A DNA stretch of 64,000 nt from Cyanoderma ruficeps (taxonomy: Eukaryota > Chordata > Aves > Passeriformes > Timaliidae), in NCBI GenBank assembly GCA_008694505.1, contig VZDJ01000041.1, positions 3,676,417 through 3,740,416 of the forward strand, given 5' to 3'. Below are positions 28,049-40,950 of this stretch, in pieces; position 1 is the stretch's first letter; each line of letters begins with the position of its first letter. The notes below the pieces were generated by a model, which was not told the DNA's origin, did not search any database, and saw nothing but the letters and a program-made list of their open reading frames with translations. Made by a program: the position numbers and the translations under genes.

Positions 28049-28184
28049 ATCATAGAGTCACAGAATAGCTTGTGTTGAAAGGGACCTGAAAGATCACCTA
28101 GCTTTCCAACCCCTGTGGAAACTAGACATATAATTCCATCCCTCTTCCTGTATATTATATTTCTAGGCCATAGGCAGGGACAAC
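28049..28184 (-). mobile_element. CR1 LINE 3' end split by a ~52-bp insertion
   Basis: The plus strand starts with the octamer remnants ATCATAGAGTCACAGAATAG, then GAAAGGGACCTGAAAGATCA and TCCAACCCCTG up to about 28115. This is a clear reversed CR1 3' end. The next expected CR1 block (CCATGGGCAGGGACA) appears only at 28168-28184 as CCATAGGCAGGGACAAC. The 52 bases between are not CR1. Resemblance is lost soon after 28184. Confidence 0.8.
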
Positions 28185-31100
28185 TTTTATTTTTTAAAGT
28201 TTTCTCTGGTCACAACTTAATGTTCTGTGCAAGTTCAGCTTCATCTGCACCTTTTGATTCAAAGTGTTATGAAGTTATTAATAAATATGTTTTTCTGTCA
28301 TTCTCACTTATTCATTGCAATCACAAGAGGGAGTTAAATTTATCAGCAACAAAATTTAAAAAATATAGCAAGAAAAAATGACAAATCTCAAAGAGATCAC
28401 TTTCAGAGATACAAACTTCAGATCATGATTATCCATGGATGAATGCAAAGCTATTCTATATTTTAAGTCCTACTATTTGTGACCTTGTACTGTGCTTTAA
28501 ATAGTGCCTCTCCAAAGTATATTGGAATACGTCACAGTGGGCATGATTCTGATTTCTCTTGTGTAAATTCTGTGATTGACAGATGTGTGCTGATATTCTC
28601 TAACTCAAAATTTATTTCACCATTTTCACTGCATTAGCCCTTGCTTCTAAGTCTGCTTTAATTTACGGTCTAATTTTTTTAATAGTACATAGCCCAGGGA
28701 AATGGTAACTCTTGCTCTCCCGGTACCCAGATTTTGCAGAAATCCCTTGATATCACACAGGATCAAAAGAAGTTACATTTGATAGCAAATTTGAAATTTC
28801 TTACCCAGCAGAGATAGGGTACAATGCTGTGCTACTTCTTGTCTCTACTTCCAGGGAAAGAAAAAGAAAACCTGGCTGGTCCTTGACTTTCTGGGTTAAG
28901 AGGAAATGCTAGAATTTTATTTCAGTTTTGCTGAGACTGCTACCAAGAGACAAAAAATATTGGAATAAAGAGACTCAGAAGAATGGGAAAAAAGTGAGAG
29001 AAGGTATCTGAAACCTGCAGTATCTCTATTCTAGAGGAGCCAGTGCATGGGAAGTTTTATATCTTTCTTTTGATTATCCAATATTCCCATATAAGATAGA
29101 TTACTATTACTTTTGTACATACATTTTGCACACTGCTTAAATAAAACAGCTGCAAATCAAATCTGTTAAGTTACTAAGTAAAATATTTACAATTCATCTT
29201 GCTAATTACAGACACAATGAAAAGTGAATGAGCTGCAGTGTGAAACGTTTTGCTTCTTTTTCATGCAAGAAATCAACCTCAGATGCTCTGAAGGATCATA
29301 ATGGGCTTGAGGAAAAAGAACAGCCTTCCACTATGGTCCTCCATATCCAGAGAAAGACAAGCAGCATGTAGAGTCAGCACATTATATCACTAAGCAGCAT
29401 CTTCAAATGGCAAACTTATTTACTGAACTTACAGTTCTATGTTATCTCTTACAAGCAATGCAAAAGAGTAATATGCTTTGTATAGATTAGTCCTCGTAGT
29501 TCTACACTGCTTATTCACAGAGATAACTCTCACTCACTTTGTCTTCTCATTATCTAAACAGACATGCCTTTCCTTAAGTCATCAACAGAGGTCATCACAC
29601 AAATGCCCTTGTGGAATATTCATTAATCAAACGACTAATTTGAAATGGATCTTCAAAGCATTATTCATTCCCCGTCATTCTTCATACATCAATTTAAATG
29701 CTTTATGTGTATAATGATTAGGTTGATGTTTAATTAATTGTGAAAATGTGAATTAAAGCTAAATTACGAGACAAATTATTCCACAGCACACAAAACCCCT
29801 TAATTCTATACTGTTAGGTTTTGAAATCCCACCAAGTTTCCATAAACACCTTTTTCAACTTTTTACTATGTGCTTATAGCAGATTGGTTGGCTAAACTCT
29901 TCTCAAAAGGTTATAGTCTCAGTGCCACAAATTTACTTCTGCAAATGGCAGAATAAGCAAGGATTAATGCAAATACATATCACCTACCTGTAATTAAGAA
30001 TAAATAAGATATTCACTATTTGAGACACAACCCACAGGCCCAAGACAGAGGGAGATGCAATAGAAACATTCTACTTCAGCTTCAGAATTTATTTAATTTC
30101 ACAAAGCCATTAGATCTAGTAATTAATTTATCAGAGATCACCAAATTTAAACCACCAACTACAGAGTATGAAGTAGGTGATACACTATGTGATATGTCTT
30201 AGACATGGTAAAAGTCAGATGGTTTTATGACAGAGTAGCGTCCAAATTGCAGCATGTGAGTTACATCTGTGCCATTTACAAACCAATGGCTCCACATTTC
30301 AACTGGATAAACCATTATTTATGTTACTTTCTACAGGTTTTTACACATTGTTGCTCTTGCAGAGTGGATATTGCTTCTAAATGCCAGGAGGGCATTTCAT
30401 AAATGGATGGCTGATCTCAGTACATTGCAGCCCAAAGTACCTCGGTAAGCCTTCTGCTGAAATATGTAAAATGACAATTCTGATTGGATTGTAACAGTAA
30501 CATGCTGATTTACAAAAAAACCTTCCTCAATTTACAGGTGAAAAATAAATTTAAAAAAATTGATCAAGAATTTGAACAACTTAAAAATTTGTATTTCAGT
30601 GTTTATGAAATTCGTATATATGAATACTGCTGGAGAGTATATATATGGCCAAAGAGGTCCAAGAGAATGATGCATGATTAAAAAGTAGTTCTAGAAGGTA
30701 AGAATCCCATCTAATTATTATTTAAAAAGTAAATATAACATCTAAACAGGTTTATTATTATCTGGTTATTTATTGGAGGTACGACAAAAAAAGGCAACTC
30801 AGATTAAAAATCTTTCTTCTGCTCACAAAATGAATATGATAAAAACTGTACAAAAGGCATCATATTGAATTGACCCAAAATTATAACAAGGAATGCATTT
30901 TACAGGATAGTGTGACAGCAATTGGTCCCAGTGTGGCAAGGCAGTAAGCGCAGGCATTTGTTCTGAGCCTTACTTGTTTTGAGTTCACATTTACTCAAGC
31001 AACACACGTCCTTTGGGCCTATCCATACACAGTATCATGCCAAATGAACAATTAAGGTTCAATTAGATATATGCTTATATATGTTGTATGATAAGGCTGC

Positions 31101-31606
31101 ACCATTAAATGAATGATGCCTGAAGGAGAAGCAATAAGATATGAACCAAGCTGCTCAGAATGAGGGAATTTTTTCTTTTTTCTTTTCAAAAGCCTACATG
31201 AGCCAGTATAAGGTGCCTTCCTTATTTGTATGGTTCAAAAATGAGAAGTGCTGACCATCTACATCTCTCATTAATTCAGAATCAGATGCACATTCAGTAA
31301 TAGACCAATTCTCTTATATTTACTTTCTGTAAGCAATCAAGTAAAACCACCAACTTTTACAGAATACTGCTGTTTTATCAGCAAATCCTTGAGTGTACAG
31401 ACCTGAGCGACCAAAGAAATATGAATATTAAGGATGTTGACTTTTGGTCAAGATGAAATTTCCGTTCAAATCAATGTCAAAATACAATGCAGAAAAAAAT
31501 ACAGTCAAGCAGCATTTCATTCCTTTTCCTGAGAAGAGTTCAGTTGAGGTTTTCACAAGAACCAAGAATCCTCAATCTGTTCAACTGTCTTGAATAATAA
31601 GTACCT
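28185..31606. other. Non-coding unique sequence
   Basis: No gene or transposon recognised. Frames are under 90 codons. The AT-rich section 29590-29790 carries several ATTA/TAATTA cores and is listed among the findings as a possible regulatory element. Confidence 0.5.
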
Positions 31607-31643
31607 GCCCACCCCCCTTTTTTTTCCTTCCTCCTCCCCCCCA
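31607..31643. repeat. Pyrimidine tract (C/T)
   Basis: An almost pure C/T stretch with a C6 run, a T9 run and a C7 run, interrupted by a single A near its left end. It is simple low-complexity sequence. Confidence 0.85.
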
Positions 31644-34444
31644 TCTGGGATAACAGCTTTATGGTCTATGAGCCACACATGTTAAGAAGAAGCAGTGTCC
31701 AAATCCTGCTTCAGCACATCACATCCCTTAGCAGGTGACAAAGCAACATTAGTAAACCTGGTTTCATCCTAGTCAAGGCAGATATCATTCAGAGAAATAT
31801 AAAGTACAGCAAGAGGGATGGAATTATATGTCTAGTTTTCAGTGATTTATTTATGAAAATCCTAGGGGATATAGCCATACAAAGGTCTCAAAGCCATCAT
31901 CTGTGGTAAATAGTATGTCATAATATATTTAACAAATGATAATTCAAACCACAGAAAACTATAAAAAGAAGGGTTTAAAAAATGTTTCTAGATGGGAAGT
32001 TACTGAACACTTGGTTTCAACACTTTTATTATAGTTTAGGGGTCCATTCACTGCTGACTGTACAAAAAAATAATTTCCCCCCTCTGTAGTAGAGGAGATT
32101 TTTGCTCACAGTAAGATTGTTCAAATCCTAGAAAATTTACAGGTCAAGATGTAGAAGTTTCCTTGAAAATATCCCTGTGGATTTTCAGACACTAATGAAG
32201 GAACAGTTTCATACATGGTAGTAAGCTTTCAGAGGTTGTTCAGAACCAATAACTATAACAATAAAATATGAGCAACAGAAAATTGATTCAGCATCAGAGA
32301 AAACCTCAGGTGGTATATCATCCCAGCTCTCAGAGTTAATCACTGAAAAAACAAAGGGAAATACTGTAGAGAATCCTGTATTCAATTCTATAGTGCAAAG
32401 TGTCTGTAACTAAGTGGCCCATAGAACAGTGATACTATGCTTCTTATTAAAAGGTCATTCCCTCATCTGGTATTGCTACTAGAAACGTTTAAAAGAATCA
32501 GCCAGAATTTTCAAGCTCCCTATTCCATAGCATTGTCCCCCTTTATTATGCCACAGGCACTTTTTTTCTGCCCTTGAAGCTCATATATGCGGGGTACGAT
32601 ATGGGAAATACCCTTATCCCACTTCATGGACACCTCGCATAGAACATCTTTTTTGTACTGCTGCCTGTTGCATTTCCCAGGAGTTTAGCTACATCACCCT
32701 TCACTGTCCCATGCTGCAATTTATAGGATACAAAATTAGGATATTTCCTTATAGTATATATGTTTTCAGTGCTGTCTGTTTTTACTAAAAGAACTCCCCA
32801 TGTTTTCCACCAGGTTTCCATTTTTACAAAATCCTGAATAATGTTAATAAATGGGGGAAAATTTTCAAGAATTTAGTTGGGTTCTGACATATCCTACTGC
32901 ACTAGCTAAAATTTTAGTCTGGAATCTGTCATGCTGTGCTTGCTTTCAGTCCAAATGCTCAGAAAGAAATGATGTGTGTGAAGAAACCCTAAGGTCTGGA
33001 TTTCTGTCAGAGGAAACCTCTGTGAATCTGCCTTTGCTAATTTCAAAAACCCTGTGTCAAAGTCCACTATCAGGTTCTCTCTCTTAAATAATTTGATTCT
33101 GACTTTATTTTCCTTGTTGCTTCTTTCTCCCTTCTATTATTGCCACCAGCTGTTTCTGTAAAAAAAAAGCCCAAAACCAACCAACGAACAAACACAAAAG
33201 CCATGCAGTCTCATTAAGCCTGGATACAAAGTTCATCATTTGCAATGATGAGGACTGTGCAGAAATGTCATTCTTTATGTGCAAGCAAGACACTTCAAAA
33301 TCCCAGCCATACCTCTGCCTGGCTCCCAGGAGATCATCCTGTAACTTGTCATATTCACATTAATTAATTCAAGGCTTATTTGTTTTGTCCTAGAGGTTTT
33401 TTTCCCCTCTTTTTTTAAGGAAAGGCTACTGGATGGTAACAATGGAAAGGGTAAAAGTCACATATACAGTATCTTCAGAAAGGTCAAGTCATTAAGAATT
33501 TGCTTACATCCTTCTTCCTGTCAGCACTTTTGGTACTGATCTCAAAGTCCCAAAACTGAGCAGGAGAGTCAACTCCCCCCGTTCCAGGAGGACACTCCAT
33601 TCAGCCTCCATTCATCTGCTCTGTGTAACTTTCCTCCAATCAAGGTTCTCACTGAAATTACCTCCAGTGTTTAACATCACAGCCCTTCCACTCTGTGTAA
33701 ACAATTCAAAATACTAGAAGCCATCAGTACACCATTTAAAACATTCCATCCTTGAAATCCTTGACTACTGTGACAGAGTGAAGAAAAATGTAGAATTTAT
33801 AATATATTATCAAAAACTTCACAATGATTACAGCGAGATAGTGGTTATACTTGTCACCAATTCTCCAGCCATGTTGACTGTCTGCTTTAAGACTCTTCCT
33901 GATCCTTTTTATTGATTTAAGAGTATAGTGTTTGAGAACATCTATATTTCTGTTACACACAAATGATTGTCAAGTAAAGATAACCATCATCACAGAAAAA
34001 GACTAATTTATTCTCATTTGCCCCTTGAACAATCCTGCTCAATCAGGAGAAAAATCAGGAAGAAGAGAGGATGAAATAAAACTCTTCTAGAAGAAAACAC
34101 TTTTACCAGCAAGAAAAATAGCCTATTGAGTTAGCTTTTACTGTTCAGTTCTGTTAAAGATGGTTTTGCCCACAAACTTCTATTTTCTCCTGGATCTCCA
34201 GAAAGATAATTACAGCTGATGACTCGTAGAGCTTCCAATTTCCACCTTTTACTCTTTATCAGTCAGTCAAGAGAAATGTCCTTAACAGCTTAAATCTTTA
34301 GTTCTTTTACTAGCATTATTGCTTGTCTTCAAATATGTTTTCCATCACAAATCCAACATAATTTCCCATGGTTGGAGCAATACAATACCAAAGCCTGTTG
34401 GTTTACCAGTGCATTTCAGATTTCTTTTATTAAATATATTTGCT
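31644..34444. other. Non-coding unique sequence
   Basis: No gene or transposon recognised. Frames are at most 78 codons and unremarkable. A small A/C-rich run lies at 33158-33196. Confidence 0.5.
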
Positions 34445-34544
34445 ACAAAAACAACAGTCTCAAAAAAAAACCAAAACAACCCAACCAAAAAACAAAAAAC
34501 AAACAAACAAAACAACAACAACAACAAAACAACAAAAAACCCCC
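34445..34544. repeat. A/C-rich low-complexity tract with (ACA)n
   Basis: About 100 bases of A and C with almost no other base, including an (ACA)n core near 34511-34525. Frames over it encode Lys/Asn/Thr/Gln strings (plus) or Leu/Phe/Val strings (minus), which are compositional artefacts. Confidence 0.9.
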
Positions 34545-36996
34545 ATGAAAATGGTGTCATTAGTCAACAAAGTAATTAACTGCAAGGACCTTTATTCTAC
34601 AAAACAGTGGAAAGTGTTTAATTTTCTTGTCATTTTTTAAAGATAAAATTGAGAAGAAAGAGACATGTGAATCAGAATTCTGTATTTACTTTTATTATCA
34701 TTTGTCCTAAAGTCACTGAATTAAACTTGATTCACTCCATATTTAATTTTTTTTTTAAATGTGATGTGATTATTTAGCAGATTTCAATAGCATCATGACA
34801 GTGACTTTGGGGCACTTACAATAACTTATCCAAGAGAGCACGAATGTTGCTTTGGTACCCTCCTAAAGACCAAACCCTGCTGTTTTTCCTTTCACAATAC
34901 CCTTTGCTGATTTTAGCTTTGATTTCTGCTACACTGAAAACAGTGTCAGACATGAATGCTTTCCAGGCTAATCATGCAGCCTCCAAGATCTCTCATTTTG
35001 CTTTTGTGAGAAGAAATGTGAGCATTTCTGGACCTTAAAATATCTTAGGACAGTCCTGAGGATGCTGACTTTTGGATCATTAAGCACAGTACCAAGCTGG
35101 TAGTGTCTCCAGGCTGTGAACTGTGAACCAGAGGTGATGCAGACACCAGCTGCAGTGCAGCTGCTCTGTAGAAGGTTACAGAAACTTTGAAAAGGAAGGG
35201 TTCCTGGGATTCTGTCATGAGCTGTGGGGAATGGCAATGGTCTGTTGATAGAACAGCACCCCCCAGGATATTTATCTCAGTGGTCTTTAAAACAGTTGGG
35301 CTTCTAACATGCTTGGACTGGTCGTCTTTGGAGCATGGCATCAAATAACGATGTTACCTTCTCTACCAGTCACAGCTGACCTGTGACCTGAGCCTTAGCA
35401 CCCAGCTCACCCTGAAAACACCATCCCCAGCAGATATCACCCACCCCTTGTGTCAGTGCATGGGACAGGCCTTTCCACCATTTATAGTTAAGGCATTGTT
35501 CCAGCACTGTGAGGCAACCTGACAGTCATTTCCAGATAAAAGGATAAAGCCCTGAGACATGCGTGGTCTTAAATACTCCGGTGTCAAAACTGGACAGGAA
35601 CACAGGTGCACCCACAGAAAATACTTTTATCAGGACAAGTTATGGGCTTTTATTTCCCACAGGGTAATGAACTGTACTGGTGGAAGGTACTGCAGCGCTG
35701 GTATAATGGTATCTGTACTCAGAGTAACACTCTGGGAGAAAAAAGGCTTATGTCCCTCTCAAACAGAGTTACAGCAATTAAAATACTGCAGCTAAGTAGA
35801 AGCCTAAAAAACCATGAGCAATATACATGCACAAAAGCTGATGATGTTTTGCTTTTGTGGACCTCAGGCCAGCTGGGAGTACATGTGGGAAGATGACTGG
35901 TGCCAACACCCTGGAACAGAGTCACGTCTCTCCTGGCCACCTCCCAACCTAATCACACATGCACATTTCAGCATTATCAGCACAGCTGCTTCTGCACCAC
36001 ACAGCAAACTAGCCTGGGGGTTAATTGGATGCAAAATTAACCCAGAAGGTAAAGAGAAAGATAAACCTGGGGGGTCTTTTGTCTCAACTCACAGAGATGT
36101 CACATGCTGGACAGTAGGATGCCCTTTGTGAGGCATTTTCCTGTTTGGTTAGCAAAGGTTTTGCACCACGATGTTACAAGCTTGATACTGCCTTTGCTCC
36201 CATCACCATTTTAAGGCATTATACAGATGCATTGCTAGTTTCCCCAGTCAGGTATGGATCTTCTTCCATTTCCACACTGTGCACCACCCCCATCAAAACA
36301 GAGCACATATTTCAACTTCTTTAGCACTGTAGAAACAGGTTTTCATCACCACACCCTATTTCTCTGCTCTCAGTGAAATGGGATGCGGTGATGAAATGGA
36401 ACAAACTTTTAGGTATATGCTTCAGTTGACTAGGTAGAGCCTCAGGTACCTGGATGTATATCAGAAAGCTCTTAAAATACCAGCCAGCAAAACTGATGTA
36501 TAATTTCAGATGATATCTATCCTTCTTCTCTTGCAGTCTTGCCACAGTTCCTCTTATCAAAATCACTCCTGCTACAGGAACACAAGACGCCAGTAATATC
36601 CTTGATTTCTCCTGCTCTCTTCTTATGTGCTGCATAGGTAGAAAAAATGGGCTTTATTATCTTGTCGGGGTGCTTTCCATCATTTTCAGTGCATTTCTCC
36701 CTTGGATCAGGGTTTGGCTGAAAAGCTCTTTCCTTGCAGACTGCAGACATCATCTACAGATTGCTAACTATGGGAACATGCATCTCTAGCATGAGAATTG
36801 ACCTGGGTGGGATTTAGAAACCATTCAAATTGTGACAAGCTGCAACGAAAAAAACCATATGGCTTCCAGGGAAAGTGATATGGAAATGCAGAAAAACAGC
36901 CTGCTCTTAGCCACACTGGAAGTTCTTTCAGAGTCTCTGTTAAGAACAACCACTGAATCTGAATCTCAGTCTCAGCCGCCACATCCATCAAGCCAA
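34545..36996. other. Non-coding unique sequence, somewhat more GC-rich
   Basis: Many overlapping frames of 70-105 codons occur on both strands between 34.97 and 36.75 kb, because stop codons are rarer in this more GC-rich patch. None shows a known motif or plausible splice structure. A 17-bp near-perfect palindrome lies at 35147-35163. Confidence 0.5.
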
Positions 36997-37102
36997 AGAA
37001 GTATCCTCCTACTCTGGACTCACTCCAGAAGTATCCTCCTACTCTCAGCTCAAATATTTACTAACAATACTAACAAATATTTACTAACAATATTTACTAA
37101 CA
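36997..37102. repeat. Two adjacent short tandem arrays
   Basis: A 19-base block (AGAAGTATCCTCCTACTCT) occurs at 36997-37015 and again at 37027-37045, a 30-base period. Directly after it, an AATATTTACTAAC unit repeats about three times with one degenerate ATACTAAC unit between (37052-37101). Both arrays fall within a 114-codon plus frame (36832-37176), which I regard as chance. Confidence 0.85.
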
Positions 37103-38159
37103 GAATCGTTTTGGAATTGCTTTATACATCACACTATTGTTTTAGTTCTGATAAGACTTACTTGATTGGGAATTAAAGCAATAAAGCTCTGAAATTCAGT
37201 GAAATATGAGATGGTACTTCATAAATAGGGGCAAAATTCCACTTGAACAGTGCTCCCTGCCTGCTGTGAGGAAGCCTCTAAATTCTACAGTTAAATTCTG
37301 GAGGAAAAAAGTTTAAAAAGTGATAGGACTATCTGTTCTGCCTCCCTTCAGCAGACAGAAAACTCTTGTCTATAAGCTGAGTGGTCATGGTTATGTGGCC
37401 AGCTCATACTTAGGACTAAGCCATAATTTTTATCTGTAACTTAAAATATTAAAGTCTTAAATAAACCAGAGGACAGCAGGCTACCCAAGTGTATTAGCTG
37501 ACATTAATGGAAAGAAAACATAAGCCTCTCTACCCCTTGGGTGCCAGAAATTTCGTAGCTTAAAGTGCAGTTTTCTCGCACCTTCCATTAACTTCAGTGA
37601 GAATTGTGGGGTCTTAAAACTTCCTAATTTAGAAACTTGAGTTAGAAGCTTTCTCAAGCTGTCGTGCTGAAAATATCACCTCATACATGAAAGACACAGG
37701 CAAAATATTGGATGGCACGGTAGGCAACACATTCAAATGCTACTTACCAAATGCAGATGATGCCTTCTTGCAACACAGTTCATCAATATCTTCATTCCTT
37801 GGGGACCAGCTGTGACAGAAAGGAACTCCTCTGTAGGCTGAAGAATCTCACAGTCTAGAGATCACATTCTTGCTGGGTTCAGAAAAGCACTCTTATGTTG
37901 AGCATCTTTCAGGATTATGAAAGCACCAGACACTGTAGACACCCAAGGAGTCTTGTAGTGATCACAAGTGAAATTGGGAGTCACTGGGGAAAATTAGGTG
38001 CTGCCATCTTTCTTTTCCCTGAAGTTATGACATAAGGATTAAGCTTTTCACCTTTGTGGAATGAATTAGTATCAGTTCTGAAAAACTTGGTGAAGACCTC
38101 CCTTAGCCTTGCTTCTTCCTACCATAAATTTTGACCCACTGAGAAACATGAGCAATACT
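37103..38159. other. Non-coding unique sequence
   Basis: No gene or transposon recognised. Confidence 0.5.
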
Positions 38160-38220
38160 ACAAAAACAGAACAAAACAAAACAAATGAAAAAGAAAAAAA
38201 AAAAAGCAAGCAACCAAAAA
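38160..38220. repeat. A-rich (CAAAA)n-like tract
   Basis: ACAAA/ACAAAA units followed by a run of about 12 A. Low-complexity sequence. Confidence 0.85.
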
Positions 38221-38476
38221 GTCTCTAGGATCATTCCTTTTGTTTTCCACTGTAGTTTGAAAGAGCAGTCATATTGCAGGCCTTTTTTATTGAACCTTAA
38301 GGCATTTAAAGAAAGATGCAGGTGTCACCCTTTGAAAAGGATATTGGGCTCTGAAGAGCATGGAATTACAAGGCACATATCCACATGTTTACCCAAGTGT
38401 TTGTATTTGATACTTGTGTAGGATATGACCTGGGTGGCTCCTGTCTAGTCTTGAGTAAACTGCACAAATGTCCAGT

Positions 38477-38540
38477 ACAACAAAAACAGCAAAAACAACA
38501 AAACCAAACCAAACTAAATCAGACCAAAGCAACAAAAAAG
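38477..38540. repeat. A/C-rich low-complexity tract
   Basis: AACA, CAAAA and CCAAA units with little else. Of the same kind as the tracts at 862, 34445 and 51411. Confidence 0.8.
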
Positions 38541-40896
38541 TATTTAAAATTTAGGTAGTCACTGAAAAATAGTTCATAAAACCTGAAAACAGAGCTTTTT
38601 CCTTTAATTCATTCTTTTTTTGTACTGTGGTGAAGAAATATTACATCTAAGTGTTCAACACAGACAAATTTGTTCATTTAAGTAAGAACTAGAATGTCTG
38701 CTTGTCATAATCAATGAATGTTTCAGCAGAAGGGAAGAAAATATAGAAATATGGAAATTTCTATTTCATAATACAACTGTTCAACAGCACATGAACCCAG
38801 AAGCTGGAAAATGTTAAAATCTCCTCTTCCTCCCAGCACAGTGTTGTGCTGAGGTCTTGGGCTTTAGCTGGCTCCAGAGCAACTGCTGGAGTGGTGCTTG
38901 GAACATCCTGCCAAGGCAGTGCCATACAGCCAGGACTGTAATGAGATAACTTTGGACCATATTACCCTTAAATGAAAAGGATTGCTGCCCCTACTGTTGG
39001 CAGCAGAGGACCTGAACTATCACAATTTTAATTGTGCTCACTGTGCTTCTATTTACAGGCATAAAGACACAAATTTCCAATCTGTCTTTGCTGACCCCAA
39101 GACCCTTCCTATTTCAGGTTCACTTTGGTGCTTCTGCCTTAGGTCAGATAACTACAGACATCTCTACCTCTCTGTGACCTAACTGCTCACACAATTTAAT
39201 TTGCGGATTTGTACTGACAAAATAAGAGGTCAGCTCCAGCATTAACGCAGCATTAATGCATCCTGTTGACAGCTTCGCAGATATTACCTATCTGCTGCCC
39301 ATAAGACAGTGCCTGTATTCTCTCCTCATAACAGTAACAAACCTCCCTTCATTCTCCAACCTGTCATCTTTTTGCCCCGTGAATTTCCAATAACATCCTG
39401 AAAAAATCAGCAGAGGCTGAATGAAAGAGCTAAGAAAATACTGCAACCGAAGCTCCTGCACAAGCCACTGAACCATGGCATACATTAATGTAAATCTACA
39501 ATGAGAGCAAATTCCTGGAACAAAACAGCACAGGTTTTCCCTTGTCTTTTTGTTTGGGTTTCTCTTTGTCACTCTATGTATGTTAATATAAAAGACTGTA
39601 AGCAAAGGTACACGTCCAATGCATTACTCTCAGCTAATGCATGCCTATGAGGCATTCCAGCTGCTCCTTCAATCTGAGCTGTTTTGAAATGCCTGCGAAC
39701 CTTGTTTGAGCTGGCATGATATAGTATCTGGAAGAGCAATTTAACGCAATCTCTCATCTATTTCACTGATTGCAACCATTTAGTGCAATCTTAAAGAAAG
39801 ATGATTAGAGCTCTCTGGTTCTTAATGCTTAATTTATTTACATTCATGTCAGCTAGAGAGCCATTTCATTCATCTCCTAAATGATAGCATAAAATCATTG
39901 AAAAATGATGTGCAATAAACATTATTATTATACTGCTGTCCTCACTAGCAGATAACAACTGCTGTCATTCATAACACTGATTGACCTATATGGCACTGGT
40001 CTTTAAATTCTAGCCATAATAAAACACATTACATGCATAACCATTCTGTATTGATGCCTGGCACTGCTACAGGTTTTTAGTTAAAATAAAATTCAAGCAC
40101 GACTGGCACCTCTGTGCATGTAGGTTGAAATACAGCCACATTGTGAAAGAGAAAAAAGACGCAACACATAAATGTCATATTAGCTGAAAAGAAAGGGTGA
40201 ATTTTTGGAACCAGGACTGCATCCTAATTGGCACTTCTGGTGTTGTTGCCTGGTGCAGAGGCATTCATATTAGGCTGAACAAATGCCACATTTGCATTTC
40301 CGGTAAAGTGATAATATTTTTCACATTTCTCATGCAACTCTCAGTTAAAAAAAGTTTACCTGAAAAGTTGTCTAAATTAGTCTGCCAGAAGAAATTACTA
40401 TCTCATTCTCATTGGCAGAATCGTGAATTTTTTATAATAATTGCCCTGATTCAAGGTAAAGAAACCTGTCGACAACATTTAGGGGGTTAAAATTAGAGCA
40501 ATATCAAAAATTGAAGTGCCTGCAAAATATACCTTCTAACAAAGCAGCAAACAGCCTGTGCCATCAAACACTAAGTATTTAACTAAATTTTCAGTAAATG
40601 AAGATATTCATGAGTATAAATTTTATTTTTAAATAACACAATACAGCTATTTTGTGGTTGCAGTGCTATCAAGTGCTATTTCTTTCATTTGACAAAAAAT
40701 CAATATTTTTCATATTATTACTTCTTTCAAATGTACTGTACCATTAGGAAAGAAGGTATCCATTTTCCTTGGTGAAATCAAAGTAGTGAATAATTGAAAG
40801 TTACTCTTCATTCCAGCTGTTCAGTAGGGCTTCTAAGTTTCCAGTCAAAAATTTGAAATAAAATAAATTACTCCAGTATAATGCATGGATATGTGT
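38541..40896. other. Non-coding unique sequence with candidate conserved elements
   Basis: No gene recognised. Frames at 39288-39605 (minus, 105 codons) and 40197-40490 (plus, 97 codons) carry no family signature. The AT-rich blocks at about 39780-40080 and 40190-40490 lack repeats and look like candidate conserved non-coding elements; this is inference from texture only. Confidence 0.45.
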
Positions 40897-40950
40897 AATA
40901 AATAAATAAATAGAAAATACATAAATAAATTAATTATAATTTTAAATTAT
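40897..40950. repeat. (AAAT)n microsatellite
   Basis: ATAA/AAAT units in two short blocks, then AT-rich degenerate sequence containing TTAATTA. Confidence 0.85.
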
